A stretch of DNA of 64,000 bases. It comes from Anastrepha obliqua (Eukaryota > Arthropoda > Insecta > Diptera > Tephritidae). Positions 51,423 through 62,640 of the stretch are shown here, one piece after another. The stretch's first letter is position 1. Each line of letters starts with the position of its first letter. The stretch spans positions 162,194,792 through 162,258,791 of the forward strand of contig NC_072892.1 of assembly GCF_027943255.1 (NCBI RefSeq), written 5' to 3'. The notes beneath the pieces were generated by a model. That model searched no databases. It worked only from the letters and a program-made list of their open reading frames with translations, and was not told the origin of the DNA. The position numbers and the translations under genes were made by a program.

Positions 51423-54400
51423 TTAATCTTCCAGCGTAAAGTTGGATAATTGCAAATGTTGCAAATTGTTGCGCGCCTCAAAGTACGCCGTGTCGGTGGG
51501 ATTTTCAGGCGTTGGCACAAAAGGCGGCTCCTCGTTTTCGATATTCTTCCAATCTATGGACTCGAAGAAACGCATTTGCTGCACCTCCTTTGCTGCCGGA
51601 CGCAACGTGGGATCGATTGTAAGCAGTAAATCGACTGCTTCAACTGCTTCAGCGGACAAAGCTTCATCACCCTCTGGCCATTCAATATCTAAAAAAAGGA
51701 AACAATTATTTAGAAGAAAAATGAAATCAGTTAAGATGCAAAAAAAAAATCAAAATGATGCAAAAATGTTATTTTACTTTTATTCAGAATGTTGTCGAAA
51801 ACTTTTTGTGGTGTTTCATCGTTGAAGGGCGGCAAACCCGTCAAGAATTCGTAAAAGCAAACGCCGAGTGCCCACCAATCAACAGCCGGTCCGTGTCCTT
51901 GACGCAACAATAATTCGGGTGCCAAGTAATCGGGTGTGCCGAGTATACGTTCAGTGGACTGCCGACCAACGCCACGCCGCACCGACTTTGGCGTGCGGAA
52001 AGGTGTATTAATACGTTTCGGCGTTTGTGGTACATTATTGCCCAAATTGATGGGTGACATGGTAAGATCATCAGCTGGCATTTTTAAATATTGCACATTC
52101 GATGCCTTCTCTGTCGCTTGCTCCGATTTTTTCATCTCCATCGATACTGGCAACGCAAAGCGTGTTGATTTGAGTTTTCCCAACAAGCCACCATCACGAT
52201 GAGGCAGCTTTTGGGATGACACAGGTGTCGAAAAGACAACATTTGTGACATGCTCACTGAGAGTCTGTGGCATTTCATCGTCCGAAAGCGAGCGCACTTT
52301 CAGCACACCGCTAATTGCTTTACGCTTTTTCGGCGTGCTGCTACCGATGTCAAGAATATCGATCTCTTGTGTGAGGCCGGTGCTGCCACAGTTAGATACC
52401 GAATTGGAGCCGTCACCTTCCAGACTGGGCGAGTTCTCAGAACGATTGAGCAGATTTAGCTTGCGTTTCATGCCCCTAAAAATTAAGAAACGGAAATTTT
52501 AAATAAAATTGATGTTTGCTTTGTGCATAAAAACCTCATGAATTCGGGACGTTTGAAATTTTTCGATAGATTGCGAAATGGCGAACGCATACTGTTGGCT
52601 TCGCTAGTAATGTTCGTGTTGTAACTAAATGAATGTGTGAAAAACACAGTGCGTATTAAGATATTTTTGATTTTGAAAATTTTTTTTTTCTGCAACGCAT
52701 ACCTTCGCGAATAGTCTGAGCAACCTGTATCGTTCTTCGAAATGCACATATTGTCCGCCTTGTCTAGTGAGCCTGTGGTGGTGTTAATCTGCGAAATGGA
52801 ATAGTCACTCTTACGACTGGATACCCCGGAGTCCTCTGTGCCTTTTGAAATACGCAAACGCTGTGTTCAAAAAATCCGTGTTATTTTAGTGCATAAGTTA
52901 AAGTAAAGAATTTTAATGGTGCAGTAAAAAAATTAAAATATACTTCTCCACTTGGAAAATTTAACATATTAACATTAACATATTTTAGTGCATAATTTAA
53001 AGTAAAGAATTTTAATGGTGCAGTAAAAAAATTAAAATAAACTTCTCCACTTGGAAAATTTAACATAGAAAAATTGCATGCAATAGCCATAGAAAGCTGT
53101 TAATTGTGTTATAACGAGTAAGAGATTGTGTTATAAGAAACATTCATTTTTTTTTTTATTTTCTATCCCTTTACCACATCCAGCACAAAACACACACCAC
53201 TTAACAAGGCACCTCATCATATACAATAAACAACGAAAGGTGTGGAATTTTTCATCGAATACCATAACTAAAAAAATTTAATTGATTTCGTTTTTAATCT
53301 CACATTTAATCCCCAGTCCAAAATACCACACAAACCAACAAACAAAAAACATACGCTTACACACCTCATCCATCGAAGGTTTTCGAACTATGCTAAACTC
53401 AAATGAATCTCCTTCTTGATCACTCTGCTCCTGCACCTTAATTAAAACCTTTTTCTCTTTGAGACTATCTTTAAATAGTGTATTATGTTCCTGCTTGTAA
53501 AAGTGTATACAAAAATAAAAATTCATTTTTCTCATACGGCATTTTATATTAAATTTAAACCGCTTACATTGCAATTCGCTCTAACAGCAGTAGCAGCGCC
53601 GTTCATTTCCTTACTAATGTCCACAAATCCGACGTGACGAGTATGCGTAGGTGCATTTGCACTGACACTTGCTTCATTGTTACTTGCCTCTGTTGATGTG
53701 CACGTGTAATAGGAGGAATTACTGTCGGTCAATTGCGTCTACAAAATCGTAAGCATAGTAATTCATTTAACTTCTCCTAAAAACAAAAACATTTTACAGT
53801 TCAAAATTACTTTGGTGGGGCATGTGTGCGTAACAGAAACATTTAGCTCTTCCACCGAAAAGAACGGAGAGACTCCAGATATTTTACTATCACTAGCTCG
53901 TTCTGCTTCATTCAAGGAAGTATCGGCCTCACTATCCGATGATTCAGTCATATCTAAAATAAATAAATATTTTTCAATATAGCGCATCATGAAAATTATC
54001 ACACTTTTTACGGCGTCTATTCATAGCATTCATCAGGTTTGAAGTGCCAGTTCCACATTCCATTTTCTTCTCCGAACCAAAAGATAAATGTGAAGTCAGC
54101 GAAAGCAACTGGCCCGGTGTTCGTGTATTTAGGGTAGGCGAAATGTTTAATAGATCAGATATTTCCAAATCTGAAACTTGTAGTTATGCAATTAGCAAAT
54201 TTGCTCATAGTATTCACCTTAAATACGCTCGCAAATACAACAAATATTTATAGTTTACCTCTTCTGTTGTCAATTTTGCTTAACCCGAAATCGGTCAACT
54301 TTACATGGCCAGCTGCCGATAGCAGCATATTGTCCGGCTTTATATCGCGATGCACAATGCCATGCTCATGCAAATATTGCAATGCTAGCGCAACTTCGGC

Positions 54401-55215
54401 CACATAAAAGCGCGCCACTGCTTCGTCAAAGTAGCCATACATGGTAAGCAGCGACTTGAGATCACCACCCACCATGTACTCCATCACTAAATATACGCAC
54501 GCTAGCGATTGTAGTGAGTAGAATAGACTGACACAAAATGGACTACGTGACAACGCCAATGCATTTCGTTCTGTAATAACTTGCGATACCATGTTTTTAT
54601 TTATCATCTCCGATTTGCGCATCACTTTGATGGCGTACAATTTGTTTGGATCATTGTTTTTGTAACCCAAAAACACCTTTCCAAATGCTCCACGGCTAAT
54701 GGGTTTGATAATCACAAAGTCGTTGATTGTTGGGAGCTGAAAGAAGAAATCAGTCATAAGTTATAATATCTACATGTAAATGAGATTTCTCTAGAACATG
54801 AATGATTGCCAACATTATTAAGTATTTGGCACTGACTTATCCAAAGCGCACTTTAAACTAAAAGCAATTGCAAAAACAATAAAACCACGCAAAACGAACA
54901 TCAAATTGTGTTCGCCAAGTAACTGCACTTTACGATCATATCAGTAAAAGTTTTCGCTATTTCACAATTAGCAATTTAATGGTAGGCCAATTAAGAACGC
55001 ATTGCTTTGTTCAAATTGATAAATACCTTAGTACACGTTTGATTCTCCGGCTTGGTTGTTAGAATATTTATTTTATCTAATAGATGTTCCCCATCGAGTA
55101 CCATAGACGATTTTTTAGGTGTCTTATAATCGCATTGGTGGTACTGCACAGTTGCAGTCCCCTCTTTTTCCATGACACGAGCATATAGTGTTCCAGATGA
55201 ATTTTTACCGTACAT
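51423..55215 (-). CDS. gwl: Greatwall (MASTL) mitotic serine/threonine kinase
   Basis: AGC-family kinase that phosphorylates endosulfine to restrain PP2A-B55 in mitosis (family knowledge). Coding exons: 55027-55215, 54259-54736, 54012-54170, 53811-53953, 53568-53738, 53365-53490, 52703-52860, 52535-52624, 51778-52475, 51423-51688; sum 2478 bp, 825 residues, close to the fly protein's length. Visible: glycine loop SRGAFGKV (residues 77-84), Lys100 (YAIK), HRDIKPDN (Asp194), DFG (Asp212), then ~480 residues of low-complexity insertion, then GTPDYLAPE (Glu692), [15 protein letters not shown], and a short AGC tail. The long insert between DFG and APE defines Greatwall. Start is the ATG at 55213-55215; an in-frame TTG lies upstream. 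All ten junctions keep phase, so the gene looks intact. Confidence 0.95.
52882..53067. repeat. 87 bp tandem duplication in a gwl intron
   Basis: Two copies (52882-52968 and 52981-53067) offset by 99 bp differ at two positions. They lie in the intron between the sixth and seventh gwl coding exons. A recent local duplication with no sign of effect on the splice sites. Confidence 0.85.
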
Positions 55216-55460
55216 ATATTTTGTACTTCTCAAACAAAATCGAAATATGACAATTTAATATAGACTTCTCTTGAACTATCGCTTAATTGATTGATTTATA
55301 ACATATCCCATAAAATATCTTTCAAAATTCGAGCGAACGTTGAAAATGATGAAAATGAATTTGACATAACTGCCAATGTAGTGCTGCCAAGTTACAGATT
55401 TACATACAGAAAGGAAATTTTACGGGATATTTTACAGTGAGGCCACACTTGCCAATTTAG
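55216..55460 (-). promoter_or_regulatory. gwl 5' flank, possible motif-1-like element
   Basis: Upstream of the gwl start codon. GGCCACACT at 55442-55450 (plus strand) differs by one base from the core of the fly housekeeping promoter motif 1 (GGTCACACT). No TATA box is seen, as expected for a maternal/cell-cycle gene. The transcription start cannot be fixed. Confidence 0.25.
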
Positions 55461-57552
55461 AAAAGAAGTTGAAATTGTGAGCCCGAAAGGACTTTTAAGT
55501 ACAACTAATTCTCTTTTACACGATATTTTTTGTCCGAATTTGATTTAACAATAGTTAAATAGAAAAACAAACTTTGTTCTTCTCACGCATTTTTTAGTTT
55601 TAACACGATTTTCAATATTTTATCAATTTTTCTTAAATCTCATAGCACAAATAGAGTGAGATTTTTCGCCGCATGTACGACGCTTTTAAATTAGTGTCAG
55701 CAAAAGTCTCTTAGACTCGGTAGATTTTGCTCTCGCCGTTTAATAATTTATTTCTTTTAATATAATAATGACATAAAATGTGTAAGCACGAAATAAATTC
55801 TTAAGTGAACTCTAAAAAGAATTTTTAATATTGTTTTCACCTAATTCGCTTTTTACACAGATTTTTATTTTATTTTTCTTACAACGTATTTAAACGTGTC
55901 AAAAGAGTATGAGATGTATATTAGATACACTTTTAGTATAAAAGGAATTTTGCAAGGAAGTTTGCAAGAGCTGACTGTAAATTTAACAGGAAAATTGCTC
56001 TTGATTACATTTAAATTGCGCTAAAAACCTAATTATATATGCAAAAAGTGAAAAAAAATCCTTTTGTCAAGTTTGTCTAGTAAATTGTCCTAGAAAAGCA
56101 CTAAATATTGGTCTTCGTATTATTTTTTATTTTACACATTTGAAAAGGTTAATAATAAAAATTGGAATTTTTGTGAAGGTGCGAAAATATTTAAGGTGTT
56201 CGCAGTGCCTTACAAAATATTTACATACGTCAATGTTTTGTAGCTTTTTGTAATAAAAATATGTACTGTTTATTCTATATTTATTGTCATATTTGGATCG
56301 CGATACATCAGTATTTCACCTACACAGCCAATATTGCAGTCCAATATCAGTCGATATTAATCAATTCATAGAAGGTTAGCCCAATAGAGCTATAATACTT
56401 TTACATGTGTTTTGTTTTTGTGTAGTCGTTCAAATTTCAATGAGAATGTAAACAAGGAAATACGGCAAAAACAAATAGCAGGACACTTTGAATTCTAATC
56501 AGTAAATTCGCCTTGGAAAAAACCCAGTCATCTGCCTAAGCGAATTCACTTTGTGTGAATTTGCCTTGCATGAAAATTTTGTAAAAACATGGCAGAGGTG
56601 CATTAAAAGTTATTTATTTGATTGAACGATTTGTTGAATTTGAGGTTGAATGTGAAAAAAATTGCCCGCTCCGTTTACACTAAGCGATTTTCATTTAAAC
56701 GGTAATCAGGTATTTAGTAAGTGAAACGAAGTTAAAACGCGAAATAATAACACCCGATTTAATGCTCTTGAAATTCCAAAAACTTTATGATAAGGATTTT
56801 ATTGATTTTATTATATAATATAGTATTACAATTTTTATCAGATTTTTTATATTAGTTTTGGGAAAAATAAATCCATTATTTTTGTCTAAAATGTTTGTGC
56901 AAGTAGTTTAAAACTGTGTAATGATCGATCTTTATCTTGTGGCCCTCGTCTACTAACTTGTCAGTCCACTTCGATTATTTCTGTGATTTTGTCAACATTA
57001 TCGACAATTTCTTTAACATCATAAATCCCTGAACGGAATCGACGAAACCAAAATTGCACGTAATAATACGTTTACATATAAGTAGATGGTCAACTTTTTC
57101 GCGCTTAACTCCAAATCCGTAATTAAAAAGCGCGATTTCCCATACAAAATTTCTCTCCCAAAATCTGAGATAATAAAATAATCCTAGATAATAACGATAC
57201 TTTTCGACATACAACCCTGTGTTTTCTGTGTTATCGATAATTATTGATACGAATGTAAGGAGAAACATCAAAATAAAAACTAAATGAAATGGATGCCAGC
57301 AAAAAAAAACAGGTCTGTAAACATAATGGTAATAAAAATTTTGTTAAATATTATTAATTAAGGATTCATTTTACAGAAAAAAGCGCGTGTCCATAAACGT
57401 TTTGTCATCTTATACTTATTATAAAATGTAATATAGAATATCCCATGCGCATTGCTGCCATAATTTTTTGTAACCTGCATAAGTAAACGTCGCCTTCGGA
57501 TTTCCTCCAACTGTTTATTATCCTTGTATTTTCTTCATATCGTTAATAATAT
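55461..57552. other. intergenic sequence, nothing recognised
   Basis: About 2.1 kb of AT-rich DNA. A minus-strand frame at 56975-57271 has no recognised content. No transposon ends or exons could be supported. Confidence 0.4.
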
Positions 57553-57815
57553 TTAAAGAAACCAAAAACACCGAAATATTCCACCAATGGTCAATTTTGC
57601 AGGTAATCTGCCATATGTGAACGGGTAGATTAATTTGGTGGATCTATAGGTGATTAATGCATACCTATGTGAACGAATTATAAGTAGCTGTACGGCCGCA
57701 GTATCGACACTATAAACATCATTCACAATTCCAGCGACCTGGCTTTCATTTTCCCCTTTATCAAAGAAAAACTGTAAAATATACGGAATTTTCTCCTTAT
57801 TGAGTTCCATTGTTA
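57553..57815 (-). mobile_element. mariner transposase N-terminal fragment
   Basis: The minus strand encodes MELNKEKIPYILQFFFDKGE, then ESQVAGIVNDVYSVDTAAVQ: the N-terminal helix-turn-helix of a mariner/SETMAR-type transposase, from its ATG. The frame then turns into unrelated residues; the rest of the element is missing. Confidence 0.65.
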
Positions 57816-58229
57816 ACAGCCCGTAATTTACAACTGAATGGAACAAACAAAAAACAGCAAAACAAAATTTTCTGTGTGTAATGTCACCTTGATAACATGC
57901 ATAAACTTTAAATGGTTTAATCGATACTTTATGAGATATCGATCACAACAGACATCTACCGAGAAAATACTGGATTTCTTTTTCCTCAAATGATGATTAC
58001 GTTTTTGCTGGCGTCCAACTGTCACTTTGCTCTCCAAATATTTATTTGATGGATAATTTTTTAACTCTATCAAACGCCTACTTCCTAAAATAGGAATAAT
58101 TACTACGAATGTCAAGTTATTGGTCCATATTTTCAAACTACGCGCCAGAAATTGGCAACGCTATTTTTCTCAAATATTGAAATCGCGAAGCAGCGGTTAC
58201 GAGAAATTAATGAGGGAGCAATGACATCG
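57816..58229. other. intergenic sequence, nothing recognised
   Basis: No supported feature between the mariner fragment and the LINE. Confidence 0.3.
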
Positions 58230-59934
58230 ATGGCCTGTGCTCCAAAGTGAACAACTACCTCACCGACCTTTCTCGCTTTTTCACTGCGAGGAGTCTCCAA
58301 CTTTCCCCCACTAAGTCCACGACGAACCTCTTTACCACCTGGACAAAGGAGGTCAAACTGCCTCTCAAGGTAAAAGTCGATGACACACCAATTCCGATGG
58401 TAAACAATCCCAAAATTTTGGGTGTAACCTTCGACAGTTAGCTCACCTTCTCTGCGCACACGACCGCAATTGCCACTTAAGTCCAAAATCGCAACAAGGT
58501 ACTCAAATCGCTTGCCGGCAGCACTTGGGGCAAAGACAAAGAATTCTTGCTATCGACATTTAAGACAATTGACCGTTTCTAAACTACGTTGCGCCTGTCT
58601 GGTCACCTGAAACTAATGACACGCAGTGGATAAAGCTCCAGATTTGCCAAAACACTGCCATTCGGACAGCGACGGGTTGCCTCCTGATGTTCCCAATACA
58701 ACACCTTCACAACGAGGCCAATATGCTACCTGTCATGGAGCATAACAAACTGCTCAGCAAGCAGTTCCTGTTAGGGTGCTGCCGTAGGTTTGACCCTTGC
58801 AAACACCTGCTTAAGCCAGAACCGCCTCCCAGGCACGTCAGGAGACACCTACTACACTACGCCGACGAGATCCGGGACAAAACAAATAGAGACCTACTGG
58901 ACCGAACAGTGTTTAGACAGACATTAAACAACATTCACCCGGAGACTGTTGCCACCTTCATAAGCTCCCGTCCAGCGAATGCCGTAATCGGAGTCCAACC
59001 ACCACCTACAGCAGATGAAGAGCTCTAGCTTCCTCATGAGACCCGCGTAACACTGGCACAATTACGTTCTGGATATTGTAGCAGGTTAAACTCATATCTA
59101 TCCAGAACTAGCGTACCCTCGCCCGCTTCGCTAGACGATAAATTCAATGATTTGCTGAAAGAGAATAAAATTAATACGAAACAAAGCAAATTTTTGATAC
59201 AATTTCATTCGAACTTTATTGTAACACTTTTTGGTAGACAACGTTTTTGGTTTTTTCATCTTTCGCGTGAATAATGACGATGGTTTGCCAACTCGTGAGC
59301 AAGCTACATACAATTGTCCATGAGAAAAAATTGGGTATTCTAAATTAATACCGCACATTTGTAGAGACTGTCCTTGCGCCTTATTAATTCTCATAGCAAA
59401 GGCAAGGCGAATAGGGAACTGCAAACGTTTGAAATCGAATGGTAAATCCGCCGGAATCAGTGGAATTCAGGGTATCAAAATGTCTTCTCCTTTGTACTTC
59501 CCTTTCAAAATTGTTGCTTCGATAACGTTACCCATTAGCTTCTTCACAGCGAGTCTGGTACCGTTGCAAAGTCGGGGCACATTACTATTGCGCAGCATAA
59601 TAATCGGTGCTCCAATTTTTAATCGTAAATTATGAGGTGGTAAGCCTGGCAAATCGAGTGAGTTTAAGAATTCAGTTGGATAATTTACGACCTCATCTTG
59701 ATCAGTAATAGTGTCCATTGACTTACTTATACGCAACTATGTCACCAGGTATTTGATCTAAAATAGCTGAATTTATATCATTGACGTCCTTATTTTTCCC
59801 AGCTAAAATTGCTCTTTCGCTGAGTCAATCATGGTTTTTGTAATGTTGAACTATGTTTGGAAATACACTCTGTATCAATGCCTCTTTAGACTGTGCAAAA
59901 GTGCAGAAATTGTTAGGCAATGTTATCATTCCTG

Positions 59935-60560
59935 TTGTTTTTGAAAAAAGGTTTATTTTTTTTGGTTAAAAAGTGTTTTTTGAAGTTTTGAAAAACACTT
60001 CGCTCTAACAAATTTCTTCTCAGTTAATTGCTGAAAATTAAATATTTTGAAAAAACTATTTTTTTTTTTATTTAACGTTTTTGAGAAAATTTTGTTCTTG
60101 AAAAAATTTCATACTTTTGTAAAAGTTTAAATTGATTTGTTAAAAAAGATTTTTTTCCGCTTTGAAAAACACCCCCTCGAAAAAATGTATTCTCTATTAA
60201 TAGTGGAATATGAAATGCTCTGAAAACACCATTTTTTTTTTAAAGTTTGTTTGGTTTTCAGAAAATTTTGTTTTGAAAAAATTTCATTCCCTTGAAAAAG
60301 TTTTATTTTATTTATTTTATTTGTTTAAAATTTTTGAATTTTTTTTTTTTGTAATTTTAGAAAAACACCTCTTCGAAGAAATTTCTTTTATCTTTTTGAA
60401 GAAAATTTGGTTTTAAAAAAATTTCATGCTTTCGAAATTTTTTTATTTTACTTTATTTCTTCAAAATTTTTGAAAACAATTTTTTTTATAATTTTCGAAA
60501 AACACCCCTTGAAAAAATGTTTTCTATGTGTCATAGTGGTATTCCATTAACTTTTGGATT
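59935..60560. repeat. degenerate repeats in the Helitron
   Basis: Several diverged copies of a motif GAAAAACACCCCTTGAAAAAAT near 59989, 60163, 60359 and 60498, separated by T- and A-rich tracts at spacings of about 140-175 bp. Non-coding, inside Helitron copy 2. Confidence 0.5.
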
Positions 60561-60768
60561 ATAGTCAAATACTTACAAATATCTACGCTTTCACAAATAG
60601 CAACAATAAACAAATTTCCTCAAAACCAAAAAATTTACTTTTTTTTCTAAAAAAATTCTAAACAAACAACGTAATAAATTTAGAATTTTGTGTTCACGAA
60701 AAAACAGTATTGTTTTTATTGTATTAACTGAAAACCAAAATGTTGCAAAAAATCAAAACAAAACTAAA

Positions 60769-61188
60769 TTATTTTTTTGTGTTCATTTGGTCCATATGTT
60801 CCATAAAAAGTTGATATGGTAAATAATATGCAGGGTCTGATACACGCAAATTTCCATTGACCATTATAGTGACAAAATTATCGATCACCAATTCCAACAG
60901 GATTTCAAAATCAGAGTTGGAATGAGTTGTTGTGTGGTGTACTTCTGAAAAAATGAGAAATAAACAAAATAATGAAGCACCATTCATTTTAAATTTTCCA
61001 AGAATTTTTTTTATCATTTCGCGTTTCTTTCCTTTTTCATTCGATTCCAACATTTGTTCATAGCCGAAAACATCGTTTGCAAACGCATTCATTTCCATAT
61101 AGAATTGGTCAAAGAAAGCATTGCTCAATTGAATTGAAACATTATTTTCATAAATACTTAGGACCTTAACTAATGCACCTTGGTACAT
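60769..61188 (-). CDS. unknown 139-codon ORF inside the Helitron
   Basis: An open frame of 139 codons on the same strand as the Helitron helicase and 5' of it, with protein-like composition (NAFFDQFYMEMNAFANDVFG, KKILGKFKMNGASLFCLF, YYLPYQLFMEHMDQ). I do not recognise it. Its first few codons overlap the antisense of the Jockey fragment, so the true upstream end is probably cut. It could be a Helitron accessory gene or a captured host fragment. Confidence 0.35.
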   Translation of the reverse strand: MYQGALVKVLSIYENNVSIQLSNAFFDQFYMEMNAFANDVFGYEQMLESNEKGKKREMIKKILGKFKMNGASLFCLFLIFSEVHHTTTHSNSDFEILLELVIDNFVTIMVNGNLRVSDPAYYLPYQLFMEHMDQMNTKK

Positions 61189-61572
61189 ACCTAACGCAGA
61201 TATTCATCGCGACCTTGACATCGATACTATTGATGAAACAATACGAAACGCTAGCAGAAGACACATAAATAGACTATTAACGCATACAAATCCTATGATG
61301 AGAAGACTACCAAATAAAGAAAAATCTACCCAAAATCGGCTTAACCGTCAAACACCAATAGATCTTGCAAAATCCATGTAATCAATTGTCAACTAATCGT
61401 ATATGTCAATGTTAACCACTTGTTTTTAAATAATATGTATATATTTCTTCTAAATGAGCTTGGGGGCATTGGCCCTTCAATATCACTCTCATTCCATCTT
61501 TTTGTAAATCAAATTACTTATTGTCTAACGACAGGTGTAATATTTTATGGAAGAAATAAAAAAAAAAAAATT
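61170..61572 (+). mobile_element. Jockey-clade LINE 3' end, 5' truncated
   Basis: Plus strand frame reads APWYIPNADIHRDLDIDTI, then HINRLLTHTNPMMRRL to a stop near 61380: the C-terminal end of Jockey-type reverse transcriptases. A ~180 bp 3' UTR follows, ending with AATAAA and a run of A (about 61556-61570). A typical 5'-truncated insertion into the Helitron. No target duplication was identified. Confidence 0.65.
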
Positions 61573-62105
61573 TCTGTATACAATAACGAAAAATTCAAAA
61601 AAAGTTGTACACATAAAATGAATGTCGATTCGAAACTTACTTTAATCTAAGAATCGAGCAAGTTTTGTTTTGTACAATATTTTGATTTTTTCTTTTTTTT
61701 ATATGAAGAAAATATTTAAAAGAAATTTTTTTTGTTAAAAACCTTCCCCTAGTGGATCCCTATAATATGAAAAAAGAACGAATAAAATTGGCCTCGTATC
61801 GGCCCAAAAAAATGCGTACAAACGAACATCATTTCATTTTTATATATATAGATTGACCCCGACATATGTACGTAACTTATGTCCGGCATGTGAAGGCACC
61901 CCGCACGGCACTAACCACCTTTTCACATGCCCTTTAAAACCCACTCATCTAACACCCCTCTCCCTTTGGACCCAACCCGTCGAAACAGCATGTTTTCTGG
62001 GCCTACCGTTAGATGAGCCTGACGAAGACAACCGGTGATATACTCTACACTGACGGGGTCCTCTCTTACTACTACAACAACAATAACAAAAACAGCAACA
62101 GAAAT

Positions 62106-62479
62106 TAATAAAAAAAATTACAGGAAAAACTCGAAATGGAATCGTCCTTGATATTTGTTGCTGCAGTTTGAAATCTACTACATACATATAATATTATTTT
62201 TAGCAGGCTCTGGAATATCTAAAGAATCGGAGTAGTCTCTTAGAAAATGCTTCTTAACTTTCTCATGACTTTTTAGGCTGTTTTGGTGTATTAAATAAGC
62301 AGAAAAAAATGAAAAATTATATAAAACTTTCTGTTGTCTGACAATCAGCTGTTTCGGATTTAACTTCGGATCTCGCGTAATTTTCATCACACCTCAAACT
62401 AATTTGCGCGGAAGATTTTTGTGACAATTTGGTGCAAAAATATTTGTTTTATTTTTCCACGATTTCTTATCCTATAATA
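62106..62479. other. intergenic sequence, nothing recognised
   Basis: No supported feature. Confidence 0.3.
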
Positions 62480-62640
62480 ATATATGCTCATACAGCTCAT
62501 TGTTTCATCGACGTCACGAACGTGCAAAGGTCCAAAAATCTTTCGCAGAATCTTTCTCTCAAACACTAAGGGACGCCTCATCGGATATTGTCATCGTCCA
62601 AGCTTCTGCGCCATGCGTTATCATGCCAGTGTTTGTTTTG
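62480..62640 (-). mobile_element. LINE scrap (reverse transcriptase C-terminus)
   Basis: The minus strand reads RRPLVFERKILRKIFGPLHV, the FERKxLRKIFGPV motif seen at the C-terminal end of many insect reverse transcriptases. Only about 50 codons remain. Confidence 0.5.

Larger units (their letters stand above)
59108..61852 (-). mobile_element. Helitron copy 2, 2745 bp
   Basis: On the minus strand it starts TCTATATATATAAAAA (61852) and ends with the stem-like CTAGCG...CGCTAG at 59108. It sits exactly between A59107 and T61853 of a LINE, whose uninterrupted copy near 23175-23195 shows the empty site. Helicase pieces: NHDWLSERAI-like, [39 protein letters not shown] (59467-59736), [18 protein letters not shown] and [17 protein letters not shown] (59131-59424). 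Rep domain not seen. It contains a Jockey fragment and an unknown ORF. Confidence 0.85.
58230..62105 (+). mobile_element. LINE C-terminal half, split by a Helitron
   Basis: Same family as the LINE at 20927-23400. It starts just after the YADD box (NNYLTDLSRFFTARSLQLSP, KILGVTFDS), continues with KLLSKQFLLGCCRRF, PEPPPRHVRRHLLHYADEI and SSRPANA, and stops at 59107 inside YLSRI. After the Helitron it resumes at 61853 with DPD..., EGTPHGTNHLFTCPLKPTHL and LGLPLDEPDEDNR, then the tail with (CAA)n. Several stops and shifts; 5' truncated. Confidence 0.8.

Noticed and set aside
54737..54757. ATG at 54757 as the greatwall start
   Set aside because: It is within the intron, upstream of the CTTTCAG acceptor; an upstream exon with an ATG at 55215 joins in phase.
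56975..57271. 98-codon minus-strand ORF right of gwl
   Set aside because: AT-driven composition, no domain, no flanking splice or promoter signal.
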